From Beijerinckiaceae bacterium (GTDB taxonomy: Bacteria; Pseudomonadota; Alphaproteobacteria; Rhizobiales; Beijerinckiaceae), in NCBI GenBank assembly GCA_004298435.1, contig SCSF01000137.1, positions 1 through 34,515 of the forward strand: DNA of 34,515 bases, given 5' to 3'. The position numbers and the translations under genes are program-made. Position 1 is the first letter of the stretch, and each line of letters starts with the position of its first letter. Under the pieces are notes generated by a model. It had not been told where the DNA came from and made no database searches. It saw nothing but the letters and a program-made list of their open reading frames with translations. This document shows positions 15,004-23,731 of this stretch, piece by piece.

Positions 15004-15289
15004 GGGTTACTCGGAGTCTTTGCGCGATTGGCGCGGATGATGAAAGCGGCCGGGTGTTGCCCCGTTTACATAAGCACGGCGGCGGCATCCCGCATCGAGT
15101 AAAACCTGCTCGAAAGCGGGAGACCCGGTTCCTTCGCTCAATTTCCGCTCTAATATATCGGAAACGATCTGGTTACACGCGTTTTGGAAGCGTGGTTGAG
15201 GTTCTTTAGCGGCAAGACCGCTGAGGGGAAAGTCCCCGGAACGGCGATCACGCCGATTTGGCGCTTGCACCGACACCAGTGGAGACACC
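15004..15289. other. 286-bp divergent intergenic region between leuC and the VOC gene
   Basis: No convincing gene is seen. Two small adjacent hairpins, AGCGG/CCGCT (15208-15222) and GGGGA/TCCCC (15225-15237), lie in the leader of the VOC gene. An AT-rich stretch near 15152-15160 (CTAATATATC) could hold the -10 element of leuC. I see no recognisable riboswitch or leucine-rich leader peptide. Confidence 0.5.
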
Positions 15290-15694
15290 ATGCGGCCGCC
15301 TGTCGCGCCTTACCTCACCGTCTCGCCCGCCATGGCTGCCATCGGCTTCTATACGGCGGTCTTCGGAGCCGAGCAGAAGGCGCTGATGCCAGCCCTCGAC
15401 GGGCTGCGCGTCATGCATTGTGAGCTTGCGATCAACGGCGGCTCGATCATGCTGGCCGACGCCTTCCCGGAGTTCGGCAACACCCGCGTCCCGATTCCGA
15501 ACGAGCCGGCGATCATGTCGGTGAGCCTCGAATTTCCCGCGGCTCAGAAGGTCGATGAAATTTACGAACGGGCGGTGTCCCTCGGCGGAAAGGCGGAAAC
15601 CAGCCCCACCAATTCGTTCTGGGGCACGCGCTTCGCAACCTTTCGCGACCCTTTCGGGCATCGCTGGATCCTGAACGCGCCCTTATCACCATGA
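15290..15694 (+). CDS. VOC-family (glyoxalase/PhnB-like) protein
   Basis: A 134-residue protein of the vicinal oxygen chelate fold, closest to the PhnB-like group. The opening VAPYLTVSPAMAAIGFYTAVFGAEQ and the closing FATFRDPFGHRWIL are the two beta-alpha-beta-beta-beta modules of the fold. A possible metal ligand is E in MHCELAING. GGAG lies ahead of the ATG. The substrate cannot be read from sequence. It stands alone between leuC and rplS, convergent with rplS. Confidence 0.88.
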   Translation: MRPPVAPYLTVSPAMAAIGFYTAVFGAEQKALMPALDGLRVMHCELAINGGSIMLADAFPEFGNTRVPIPNEPAIMSVSLEFPAAQKVDEIYERAVSLGGKAETSPTNSFWGTRFATFRDPFGHRWILNAPLSP

Positions 15695-15739
15695 CCTCAG
15701 CCATGAGCCTACAGGCGCGTCCGGCCAGTGAGAGCCGCC

Positions 15740-16195
15740 TTACTTGGCGGCAGCCTTCGCCTTCTCAGCGCTCTTCTTGGCGGCCTTGGCTTCCTTCTTC
15801 GCCGTCTCGCGCGCAGCTCTTGCAGCGGGCGTCTCCATCTTTTCGGCGATGCGCGCCGACTTGCCGCGCCGGTCACGAAGATAATAGAGCTTCGCCCGGC
15901 GCACCTTGCCGCGGCGAACGACCTTGATCGAATCGATCATCGGCGAAAACACCGGGAAGACGCGCTCCACGCCCTCGCCGTAGGAGATCTTGCGAACGGT
16001 GAAGCTCTCGTTGAGGCCGCCGCCGTTGCGGGCGATGCAGACGCCTTCGTAGGCCTGAACGCGGGTGCGCTCGCCTTCCTTCACCTTCACATTGACGATA
16101 ACCGTATCGCCCGCCTGAAATTCGGGGATAGGCCGCGCGGCGGCGAGTTTAGCGGCCTGCGCCGCCTCAAGTTCTTCAATAATATTCATAATCAT
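15740..16195 (-). CDS. rplS: 50S ribosomal protein L19
   Basis: Large-subunit ribosomal protein at the 30S-50S interface. The core (residues about 4-115) carries [27 protein letters not shown], cut here as [16 protein letters not shown], then [19 protein letters not shown] and [21 protein letters not shown], the L19 signature. The family is usually about 115-130 residues; here an Ala/Lys-rich tail of roughly 35 residues extends it to 151. Two starts (16195 and 16189) are possible. trmD and rimM, often upstream, are not here. Confidence 0.97.
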   Translation of the reverse strand: MIMNIIEELEAAQAAKLAAARPIPEFQAGDTVIVNVKVKEGERTRVQAYEGVCIARNGGGLNESFTVRKISYGEGVERVFPVFSPMIDSIKVVRRGKVRRAKLYYLRDRRGKSARIAEKMETPAARAARETAKKEAKAAKKSAEKAKAAAK

Positions 16196-16436
16196 ACCTG
16201 CCGGTTTTGCTCTCTGCCCGGCCGGAGGTCAGGCGGGAAGAGCAAGCGTTTCGGAACGCTGTTTTGAGTTGATGCGGGCTTATACGCGAGGTAGCGCCAC
16301 CTGTCGAGATGCGCCTTTTGGCAACAGGCACGGTTCTTTCACAGCCTTGCCCGGCCGGGACGTTGATCTTGACCGTTTTGTTTGAGACAAACCGGGCGGT
16401 TGATTGGCTCCCCAAATCGATTGGATCGGCGACGTT

Positions 16437-17306
16437 ATGGCTGCAGCATGCGCTCTCAATACCGGTTTCGTCGCGCTCGGCTATGCCAAGGTCGGGTTGC
16501 TCGGCGTGTTGCAGGGCATAACCGAGCTCCTGCCGATTTCCTCGACGGCGCATATGCGGGTGGTGCCGGCGCTGCTCGGCTGGCAGGACCCCGGATCGGC
16601 CTTTTCCGCCGCCATGCAGCTTGCCGCCCTGGCCGCCGTGGTCAGCTATTTCTGGTCCGATGTGGAGACCCTCGCGGTCGGCTCCATCAGCGCCATCGCA
16701 CGGCGGGATTTCCGCGACTGGAATTTCCGCTTCAGCGTCTGGATCGTGCTGGCGACCTTGCCCATCGTCGTTGCTGGCATCCTGCTGTCGCACAAGCTCA
16801 ATGAATGCAACTCGCCGCTGCGCGCGTTAAGCGTCATCGGCATTTCCTGCATCGTGATGGCGGCCCTGCTGGCGCTCGCCGAAGTCTATTCCATGCACAA
16901 GCGGACGCTCGATCACGTCAGCCTGAAAGACGCGATGATCGTCGGTTTCGCGCAGATCGGCGCGCTCATCCCCGGCGTTTCCCGCTCTGGCTCGACTCTG
17001 ACAGCGGCTCTGTTCCTCGATCTCGAACGGGCGCAGGCGGCACGCTTTTCGTTTCTTCTCGGAATACCCGCCATTGCCGCCGCCGGACTGAAGGAAGTCT
17101 GGGAGTTGCACAAGGCGCATCTGGGATTTCACGGCTGGTCCATCCTCATCTTCGGCCTCATCATCGCCTCGATCTCGGCCTTCGTCGCGATCTGGGGTCT
17201 TCTGCGCATTCTCGAGCGCTTTTCCACCTGGCCCTTCGTGATCTATCGTCTGCTGCTCGGCATTTTTCTCCTCGTCGGCATTTTCATGGGATTTCTGCCG
17301 AATTAA
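16437..17306 (+). CDS. uppP: Undecaprenyl-diphosphatase
   Basis: Inner-membrane phosphatase (BacA type) that recycles undecaprenyl diphosphate to the carrier lipid used for peptidoglycan and other envelope polymers. Both catalytic motifs are present: GVLQGITELLPISSTAHM near the N-terminus and PGVSRSGST in the middle. About eight hydrophobic segments are seen. I place the start at ATG 16437 (289 residues); a TTG at 16404 would add eleven residues with little support. It is followed 18 bases later by pxpB, so a shared transcript with pxpBC is likely. Confidence 0.94.
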   Translation: MAAACALNTGFVALGYAKVGLLGVLQGITELLPISSTAHMRVVPALLGWQDPGSAFSAAMQLAALAAVVSYFWSDVETLAVGSISAIARRDFRDWNFRFSVWIVLATLPIVVAGILLSHKLNECNSPLRALSVIGISCIVMAALLALAEVYSMHKRTLDHVSLKDAMIVGFAQIGALIPGVSRSGSTLTAALFLDLERAQAARFSFLLGIPAIAAAGLKEVWELHKAHLGFHGWSILIFGLIIASISAFVAIWGLLRILERFSTWPFVIYRLLLGIFLLVGIFMGFLPN

Positions 17307-17324
17307 CCCACGGTATGGTGACCT

Positions 17325-18050
17325 ATGGACGAACCGTCGCCGCCGCGGTTTCTGCCTGCCGGCGAAGCGGCGCTCTCCGTGGAATTCGGCTCGGATATTG
17401 ATCCGCTTCTCAGCGCCCGCGTCGGCGCGCTCGATGCCGCTCTCGCGGCCCATCCGGTTGCCGGCATTGTCGAGACTGTGCCGACCTATCGCTCGCTACT
17501 GATTCATTTCGACTCGCGGCTTCTCTCGACTGCGGATTTGATCGAGGCGATCCGGGACCTGGCATCTGCGCCAGTCTCGTCGCAAGCCGCACGCAAAAGC
17601 TGGATCATCCCCGCATGCTATGATCCTTCGCATGCGGAAGACCTCGCAGAGACAGCAAGTACGCTTGGTTTGCCAGGACCGGAAATCGCGAAGCTGCACG
17701 CAGGCGCCACATACCGCGTCTACATGTACGGCTTCGCGCCTGGCTATGTGTTTCTCGGCGGCCTGCCGCCTGAGCTCAACATTTCCCGCCGCGCCGCGCC
17801 GCGGCCGCCCGTGCCGGCAGGCGCGCTGCTGATTGCCGGCGGGCAGGCTCTCATCGGACATAATCCGATGCCGACCGGCTGGTATCACATCGGCCGCACG
17901 CCGGTCACAACCTTCGACGCCGCGCGCCAGCCGCCATGTTTCATCGGGATCGGCGACGAAATTCACTTCGAACCGATCGATGCTGCGAGTTTCGCAAATC
18001 TGGAAATTGCAGCACGCGAAGGCGCACAAATCGCGCGGTGTCTTCCCTGA
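17325..18050 (+). CDS. pxpB: 5-oxoprolinase subunit B (KipI-like)
   Basis: With PxpA and PxpC it forms an ATP-dependent 5-oxoprolinase that converts pyroglutamate to glutamate. The 241-residue sequence has the PxpB features: FLPAGEAALSVEFG at the start, YRSLLIHFD, HAGATYRVYMYGFAPGYVFLGGLP cut as YMYGFAPGYVFLGG, and GGQALIGHNPMPTGWYHIGRTP cut as PTGWYHIGRTP. It also matches the Bacillus KipI inhibitor fold. Its stop and the pxpC start overlap (TGATG). pxpA is not in the window. Confidence 0.94.
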   Translation: MDEPSPPRFLPAGEAALSVEFGSDIDPLLSARVGALDAALAAHPVAGIVETVPTYRSLLIHFDSRLLSTADLIEAIRDLASAPVSSQAARKSWIIPACYDPSHAEDLAETASTLGLPGPEIAKLHAGATYRVYMYGFAPGYVFLGGLPPELNISRRAAPRPPVPAGALLIAGGQALIGHNPMPTGWYHIGRTPVTTFDAARQPPCFIGIGDEIHFEPIDAASFANLEIAAREGAQIARCLP

Positions 18051-19000
18051 TGCCGGGCGTCCTCGAAATAATGCGCGCCGGAGTGGGTTCGACGATCCAG
18101 GACGGCGGCCGCCTGCTCTATCGCCGTTATGGTGTGACTCCTGCCGGGCCGATGGATCGCGCGGCTTTTCGCACGGCCAACCTCGCGCTCGGCAATGACA
18201 GCGACGCTGCGGCAATCGAAATCGGCCCCGGCTGGTTCGAGATTTGCGCCGATTGCACCATACCGGTCGCTTTTTGCGGCGGCGCCTTCAACTGGACGCT
18301 TGACGGAAAGGCGCTGGGCCAAGCGGCACGGATTACGCTGCAACCCGGCGAACGGCTCGCGGCAACGCCGGGCGCTTGGGGCATCTTCAGCTATCTTGCC
18401 GTCGCCGGCGGGCTTGCGACGCAGCCCGTTCTCGGCAGCCGGGCCACCCACACGCGCGCGCATCTCGGCGGCCTCGACGGCCGCATGTTGCGAGATGGCG
18501 ATCGCCTGCCGCTTTCCGCAACGTCATCCTTTCCGCAGGCCAATGCCGCGATCACAGCCCCTTGGCTCACCGGAAATTCGCAGCCGTTGCGCGTCGTTCC
18601 GGGTCCGCAGGACGATTATTTTACAGCCGATGCGCTGGCGACATTCTTCGCCAGCGAATTCCGGGTGAGCCGCCGCACCGATCGCATGGCCTATCGGCTC
18701 GATGGACCAAAAATCACTCATGCCCGCGATTTCAATATCGTCTCGGATGGGATAGCGCCCGGCGCCATTCAAATCGCCGGCGATGGGCAACCGCTGGTGC
18801 TGATGGCGGACCATCCACCGACAGGCGGCTATCCGAAACTTGGCCATGTCATTCGCGCCGACATCGGGCGGCTCGCGCAAATGCGCGCCGGCGCGGCATG
18901 CCGCTTTGCTGCAATCGATGTGGAAGCCGCGCGTCAGGCTTTCATCTCACAAGAAGCGGCGATCGCGCGCATATGCGATTACCTGCGCGGTGCTGGCTAA
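18050..19000 (+). CDS. pxpC: 5-oxoprolinase subunit C (KipA-like, biotin-dependent carboxyltransferase family)
   Basis: Partner of PxpB in pyroglutamate hydrolysis. The 316-residue protein opens LEIMRAGVGSTIQDGGR and continues YGVTPAGPMDRAAFRTANLALGN (cut as GVTPAGPMDRAAFRTAN), both diagnostic for the family, with the later segments VVPGPQDDYF, DRMAYRLDGP and DHPPTGGYPKLGHVIRADIG (cut as PPTGGYPKLGHV). I use the ATG at 18050, which overlaps the pxpB stop by one base; the longer frame from 17936 runs inside pxpB in another frame. Confidence 0.94.
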   Translation: MPGVLEIMRAGVGSTIQDGGRLLYRRYGVTPAGPMDRAAFRTANLALGNDSDAAAIEIGPGWFEICADCTIPVAFCGGAFNWTLDGKALGQAARITLQPGERLAATPGAWGIFSYLAVAGGLATQPVLGSRATHTRAHLGGLDGRMLRDGDRLPLSATSSFPQANAAITAPWLTGNSQPLRVVPGPQDDYFTADALATFFASEFRVSRRTDRMAYRLDGPKITHARDFNIVSDGIAPGAIQIAGDGQPLVLMADHPPTGGYPKLGHVIRADIGRLAQMRAGAACRFAAIDVEAARQAFISQEAAIARICDYLRGAG

Positions 19001-19012
19001 TCGTTTTTGTTC

Positions 19013-19060
19013 GTGCGGACCGGAGGTCCGCAGTCCGGATCGCAGACCTCCGGTCCGCAC
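19013..19060. terminator. Perfect 16-bp inverted repeat after pxpC (possible terminator)
   Basis: GTGCGGACCGGAGGTC (19013-19028) and its exact inverse (19045-19060) form a strong GC-rich stem with a 16-base loop, beginning twelve bases after the pxpC stop. ATTTTA follows on the right and TTTTTG precedes on the left, so it may act as a terminator, though it may also be a dispersed palindromic repeat. Confidence 0.55.
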
Positions 19061-19188
19061 CCATTTTACATGATTGATTTGTCGAAAACTTTCGTTCCGC
19101 GTTTGAGGGAAGCCTGAGCGATTTCATTAAGGATGCTGCTGTATTGGGGTTGGAGGCGGAACGCGTCCTATTTTCCAAGAAAGCTTCG

Positions 19189-21594
19189 ATGTTTCACTTT
19201 TTCCTGCGTCTCGCAAACGAGCATAATTGGCGGCTTGTCCTCCTCTCGGCCGTGCTCAGCTTTCTCGCGAGCGCTGTTGCCATTAGTCTTTTCCATCGCG
19301 CTCGGACAACGACGAAACGCCGCCGCCTGCTTTGGCTTGTTCTGAACGCAGCCACGGCCGGATTTGGGATTTGGGCCACGCATTTCATTGCGATGCTTGG
19401 CTATAAACCAGCGGCGGGCGTGGCCTATGATTTGTCGGCGACGATTGCTTCCCTCTTTCTGACTATTGTGATCACTGGCGCCGGGTTTGGTGTTGCTGTC
19501 TATGGCAACCGCCGTCCGCTGACCGTTCTTGGCGGCGCGATTGTCGGCATCGGCATATCGGTGATGCACTTCGTCGGGATGCGCTCGATCGCAATGTCAG
19601 GCAGCATGGAGTGGTCGCCCTTCGCCGTCGCCTGTGCTGTCGCGCTGGGAATTGCATTCGCCTCGCTCGCGCTATTCCTCGCAACACGGCGTAGCGGAGC
19701 TGCAACCGAAGTTCTGGCTGCGCTCGCGCTCGCGCTGGCCGTGCTGTTGATGCACTTCATCGCCATCGGCGCGATGTCATTCCATGTGAATATGGGCGCC
19801 GCGGCGACTCAAAGCGGGTTGTCGCCACTTGTGCTCGCGCTGATTATCGGAGGAACATCTGCAATTCTTTCGTGCATGTGCCTTGTCGCCGCTTTGGGCG
19901 ACCATCGCGCCGAACAGAAATTGCACGCGCAGAAGATGCTGCTTGATGCTGCAATCGAAAATATGTCCCAGGGCCTTTGCATGTATGATGTCGAAGGCCG
20001 CATCATCCTCTTCAACAAATGCTATAGCAGGATGATTGGCAAGCCGGCTGCCGCCCTGCAAGGCCGCTCCTTGCTCGATCTTCTCAGGGAGCGCCATGAA
20101 ACCGGCGATTTCGACGCCGATCCCGAAGCATACTTCCACGATCTCATCGCAAAGATGCGAAGCTGTGCATCGAATTCCCGGATATGGGAAACATCGGATG
20201 GGCGCACGCTTCGCGTGGTCGATCACCCGAGCAAGACAGGCGGCTGGGTTTCGACGCTCGAGGACATAACCGACTGGCGCGAGGCTCAGGCGCAAATCGC
20301 GCATATGGCGCGCCACGATGCTCTGACCGACCTTCCAAACCGAAGGCTGTTCCACGAACAACTGGAGCATGCGCTTCTTCGCCTTGAGCGCAGTGGGCGG
20401 GTTGCCGTGCTCTGCATCGACCTCGACAACTTCAAGGATGTCAACGATTCGCTTGGGCATCCGATCGGCGACGAACTGCTGAATGAAGTCGCGAAGCGCC
20501 TGGGCGCCACCATTCGCAAAGGCGACACCGTGGCGAGGCTGGGCGGCGACGAATTCGCGATCGTTCTTGCCGACGGCAAATCCCAAACGTCGGAGATAAC
20601 GGCGCTTGCGAGCCGGCTTGTCGAGACGATCGCGCGGCCGTTCGAGATTGCCGGAAATCAGATTATGATCAGCACCAGCGTCGGAATTTCTATTGCGCCG
20701 GACGATGGAAGCGATCCCGACCAGCTTTTGCGAAATGCCGATATGGCGATGTATCGCGCCAAGTCGAACGGGCGCGGCACGTTCTGCTTTTTCGAGCCCG
20801 GAATGGACGCACAGGCTCAGGCGCGGCGCCTGCTATTGACCGATCTGCGGACAGCATTGGCGCATCAGGAATTCGAAGTCCATTATCAGCCCGTCCTCGA
20901 TCTCGAAGCCAACAAGATCGTCAGCTTCGAGGCGCTGGTACGCTGGAACCATCCCATCCGCGGCATCATCATGCCGGATGATTTCGTACCGCTCGCCGAG
21001 GAGACAGGGTTGATCATCCCGATCGGCGATTGGGTGTTGCGGCACGCCTGCAAGGACGCAGCGGGGTGGCCCGAGGGCATCTCGGTCGCGGTGAATCTGT
21101 CGCCTGTCCAATTCAGGAACAGAGCTCTTGCCGCCTCCGTAATCTCGGCGCTCTCCGCTTCCGGTCTTGCTGCCGAACGGCTTGAACTTGAAATTACCGA
21201 AACCGTTCTCTTGCAGGATGTCGAAACGACACTCTCCACGCTGCACAGGCTGCGCGACTTCGGTGTGAGAATTTCGATGGACGATTTCGGGACGGGCTAT
21301 TCCTCGCTGAGCTATTTGCGGAGCTTCCCCTTCGACAAAATCAAGATCGACCAATCTTTCATCCACGATCTTGCTGAACAGGAAGACTCAATGGCGATTG
21401 TGCGCGCTGTCGCCGGCCTTGGAAAAAGCCTCCGCATCAAGACGCTCGCAGAAGGGGTCGAGACTTCGGAGCAGTTCGCGTTGCTTCGCGCCGAGGGATG
21501 CACGCAGATGCAGGGCTATTTCTTCGGCAGGCCGCAGCCCGCTTCGGAAATAGCCGCGCTCCTCTCCAATCAGACCCTCGATAATGTCGCGTGA
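19189..21594 (+). CDS. MHYT-PAS-GGDEF-EAL cyclic-di-GMP signalling protein
   Basis: Inner-membrane sensor that may both make and break cyclic-di-GMP. Numbering from ATG 19189 (801 residues): an MHYT sensor of about seven helices (residues 5-235) with three MHYT-like motifs (THFIAM, MHFVGM, MHFIAI); a PAS domain (250-365); a GGDEF domain with intact GGDEF at 452-456 and an RxxD inhibitory site (RKGD) five residues before it; and an EAL domain with intact EAL at 581-583 and DDFGTG at 698-703. Both catalytic signatures look competent. MHYT domains are proposed to bind copper and sense O2, CO or NO, which would fit the NO theme, but the gene is 6 kb from that island. A TTG at 19144 would lengthen it by 15 residues. 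Confidence 0.93.
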   Translation: MFHFFLRLANEHNWRLVLLSAVLSFLASAVAISLFHRARTTTKRRRLLWLVLNAATAGFGIWATHFIAMLGYKPAAGVAYDLSATIASLFLTIVITGAGFGVAVYGNRRPLTVLGGAIVGIGISVMHFVGMRSIAMSGSMEWSPFAVACAVALGIAFASLALFLATRRSGAATEVLAALALALAVLLMHFIAIGAMSFHVNMGAAATQSGLSPLVLALIIGGTSAILSCMCLVAALGDHRAEQKLHAQKMLLDAAIENMSQGLCMYDVEGRIILFNKCYSRMIGKPAAALQGRSLLDLLRERHETGDFDADPEAYFHDLIAKMRSCASNSRIWETSDGRTLRVVDHPSKTGGWVSTLEDITDWREAQAQIAHMARHDALTDLPNRRLFHEQLEHALLRLERSGRVAVLCIDLDNFKDVNDSLGHPIGDELLNEVAKRLGATIRKGDTVARLGGDEFAIVLADGKSQTSEITALASRLVETIARPFEIAGNQIMISTSVGISIAPDDGSDPDQLLRNADMAMYRAKSNGRGTFCFFEPGMDAQAQARRLLLTDLRTALAHQEFEVHYQPVLDLEANKIVSFEALVRWNHPIRGIIMPDDFVPLAEETGLIIPIGDWVLRHACKDAAGWPEGISVAVNLSPVQFRNRALAASVISALSASGLAAERLELEITETVLLQDVETTLSTLHRLRDFGVRISMDDFGTGYSSLSYLRSFPFDKIKIDQSFIHDLAEQEDSMAIVRAVAGLGKSLRIKTLAEGVETSEQFALLRAEGCTQMQGYFFGRPQPASEIAALLSNQTLDNVA

Positions 21595-21606
21595 GCGGCG
21601 TTGATT

Positions 21607-21772
21607 CCTTCTCCCGCCTGCGGGAAAAGGTGGCTCCGCATAGGGCGTTGCGAAGCGACGCCCGTCGCAAGCAACGGGCTATGGCCGGGTCGGATGAGGG
21701 CCGGTACAGGATGAAACATCCCTCACCCGGCAGGCTCCGCCTGCCACCCTCTCCCGCAAGCGGGCGAGGGAG
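21607..21772. repeat. CTCCCGC-type palindromic intergenic repeat, copy 1
   Basis: The stretch begins with CTCCCGCCTGCGGGA and ends with CTCCCGCAAGCGGG, each a hairpin, and the two flanks are inverted copies of one another (AAAGGTGGC against GCCACCCTC). A GGATGAGGG / CCCTCACCC pair sits between them. It matches a repeat type common in Hyphomicrobiales intergenic DNA; no gene is seen in this 229-bp gap. Confidence 0.7.
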
Positions 21773-21823
21773 CAAAACCCGGCAGCACATCCTATCTCCC
21801 TTAAATGAGAGAAAGAGTCCCCG

Positions 21824-22807
21824 TCACTGACTCCGCCGCGAAAATGAAATGGCGTAAGCGCCATCGCGCACGTCGATCAGCGGATCGTCGGATTTCTGAA
21901 TGCCGTCGATGAGCTGCCCCGGCAGAAACAGCAGTTTCTTCTGCGCATCCATACTGTCTGGCACGGCCTTGTCGATCGTCAGCACGCCAAGATCAACCAC
22001 CGGGCGATCCACCGGCCAGGGCTGCGCCGGATCTTTTGTCTGATCGTCCGGGGCCGCCAACTGCGCCTTGAGGTGAAATACCACAGGCCCTTTCGCCAGA
22101 CGCTTGGGAAGTTCATCCATCAGGAAATTCGGCGGTTCTTTGTCCGCCGCGTCCTCGCTCAGATGCACGAGCTTTTGAGGTTCGATGATGTAACGGACGG
22201 CCTGCTTCTTGCCCGCCGTGTTGACGAAGATAAAAGCATCGACGCCGAAGTAGTTTTCATCTGCAAAACTATCCGGCGTCGCCAATGTCGCCAACGCCAT
22301 TGGGACGGTGGGATGCGCCTTTATGAAGGTTTCGAGTTTCGTAGGCTTTGGAGCATTAGGAGGGCTCGCCACGGTCGCGAGCAGAAGATCGCGAAATTCC
22401 TCGCCTGTCGAAACCGGAAAGAACTTCAGCGAATTGAGCACCATGTCGGTCTCGCCGCCGTCCGGCAGGTGATATTTGATGGCGATGCCATGCGGCGAGG
22501 CATGGCTTGAACCATCCGGTATGTTTGGAACACCCGTCGCATCGGAGAACCTGACCGTCACCGGAATCGTGCTGCCATTGAAGATTGCAGCTTTGCTGAG
22601 TTTTGCAGCCTCGGGCGTGGCTTTGAAATGCCCCTCGACGACAATGCCCTTTGCATGATTGGCGCGGAAGCCAGGATGCACGCCGAAGGCCTTGGTCATC
22701 GCATCGATGATCTGTTGCTCTACGGATGGGGTCTGCGCCTGGCAGACGCTGATACCTGGAATCCACATGATCGCGGCGGCGAGCGCCAAATGCTTTGATT
22801 TAATCAT
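21824..22807 (-). CDS. Periplasmic catalase-related peroxidase (SrpA-like)
   Basis: Small heme-containing member of the catalase fold, usually acting as a peroxidase. The 327-residue form starts at ATG 22807, where AAAGGA sits eight bases upstream, and has a signal peptide (KHLALAAAIMWIPGISVCQA). The active-site His is in NHAKGIVVEGHF and the heme-ligand motif RxxxY is RDGAY near the C-terminus. It has the typical small-catalase segments PVTVRFSDATG and HASPHGIAIKYHLPDG. An open frame continues upstream to 22963 but overlaps thyA, so I reject the longer start. It stands alone on the minus strand downstream of thyA. Confidence 0.9.
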   Translation of the reverse strand: MIKSKHLALAAAIMWIPGISVCQAQTPSVEQQIIDAMTKAFGVHPGFRANHAKGIVVEGHFKATPEAAKLSKAAIFNGSTIPVTVRFSDATGVPNIPDGSSHASPHGIAIKYHLPDGGETDMVLNSLKFFPVSTGEEFRDLLLATVASPPNAPKPTKLETFIKAHPTVPMALATLATPDSFADENYFGVDAFIFVNTAGKKQAVRYIIEPQKLVHLSEDAADKEPPNFLMDELPKRLAKGPVVFHLKAQLAAPDDQTKDPAQPWPVDRPVVDLGVLTIDKAVPDSMDAQKKLLFLPGQLIDGIQKSDDPLIDVRDGAYAISFSRRSQ

Positions 22808-22898
22808 CGCAATCATCCTTTGGCGGAAGTCTTTGGAAAGGCGGCTGCGCACAGTAACCAATAAATATCGCTTCAATAAACAATACGCCGTGATCGGC

Positions 22899-23708
22899 TC
22901 ACACGGCGACTTCGGCCTTGATGGCCGGATAGGGATCATATCCCTCGATCGCAATATCCTCATAACGGAAATCGAACAGCGATTTGACCGCGGGATTGAG
23001 TTTCAGCCGCGGCAAGGGACGTGGCGTGCGGGTGAGTTGCAGGTGCGCCTGCTCGATATGATTGCTGTAAAGATGCGCATCGCCGAACGTATGGACGAAA
23101 TCGCCGGGGACGAGATCGCAGACATGCGCGACCATTTGGGTCAAAAGCGCATAGCTTGCGATGTTGAAAGGGACGCCAAGAAACACGTCGGCCGAGCGCT
23201 GATAAAGTTGGCAGGACAACCGCCGCACGCCATCGCGCCCTTCCGAGACATAAAATTGAAACAGACAATGGCAGGGCGCGAGCCGCATGGATGGAATATC
23301 GGCCGGGTTCCAGGCGCTCACCACAAGCCTGCGCGAAAACGGATTGCGCCTGATCTCCGCGAGCACATCGCTGATCTGGTCGATGGCTTGCCCAGATGGT
23401 GCAGGCCAGGCGCGCCACTGCTTGCCATAGACCGGGCCGAGATCGCCCTCTGCGTCCGCCCATTCGTCCCAGATGCTGACGCCATTGTCTTTCAGCCAGG
23501 CGATATTGGTGTCGCCGCGCAAAAACCAGAGCAGCTCATAGATGATCGATCTGAGATGCAGCTTCTTGGTCGTGACGAGCGGAAAGCCTGCGGCGAGCGG
23601 AAACCGCATCTGATAGCCGAAGACCGATAGCGTCCCGGTGCCCGTACGGTCCGCCTTTTCCTCGCCATGCTCGAGAACGTGTGCGAGTAGATCGAGATAG
23701 GCCTGCAT
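22899..23708 (-). CDS. thyA: Thymidylate synthase
   Basis: Methylates dUMP to dTMP with methylenetetrahydrofolate. The 269-residue protein begins [31 protein letters not shown] (cut at residues 1-31), with the R21 phosphate-binding region, the active-site C146 in [11 protein letters not shown], and [23 protein letters not shown] (cut as [17 protein letters not shown]) binding substrate. The catalytic Cys falls at the same number as in E. coli. An in-frame extension to 24215 runs across the upstream protease gene and is not real. It lies 23 bases after the CPBP gene on the same strand. Confidence 0.97.
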   Translation of the reverse strand: MQAYLDLLAHVLEHGEEKADRTGTGTLSVFGYQMRFPLAAGFPLVTTKKLHLRSIIYELLWFLRGDTNIAWLKDNGVSIWDEWADAEGDLGPVYGKQWRAWPAPSGQAIDQISDVLAEIRRNPFSRRLVVSAWNPADIPSMRLAPCHCLFQFYVSEGRDGVRRLSCQLYQRSADVFLGVPFNIASYALLTQMVAHVCDLVPGDFVHTFGDAHLYSNHIEQAHLQLTRTPRPLPRLKLNPAVKSLFDFRYEDIAIEGYDPYPAIKAEVAV

Positions 23709-23731
23709 GACGTATGTCCATTCCCTCGTTT

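Noticed and set aside
14164-15102. 312-residue rightward open frame across leuC
   Set aside because: Antisense shadow of leuC, whose residues and motifs are complete on the other strand.
15007-15291. 94-residue leftward open frame upstream of leuC
   Set aside because: No motif, no ribosome site, and it covers the probable leuC leader and hairpins.
19777-20586. 269-residue leftward open frame inside the cyclic-di-GMP gene
   Set aside because: Antisense shadow of the PAS and GGDEF coding sequence.
22808-22963. N-terminal extension of the catalase-like protein
   Set aside because: It runs into the end of thyA, and a signal peptide with a ribosome site begins at 22807.
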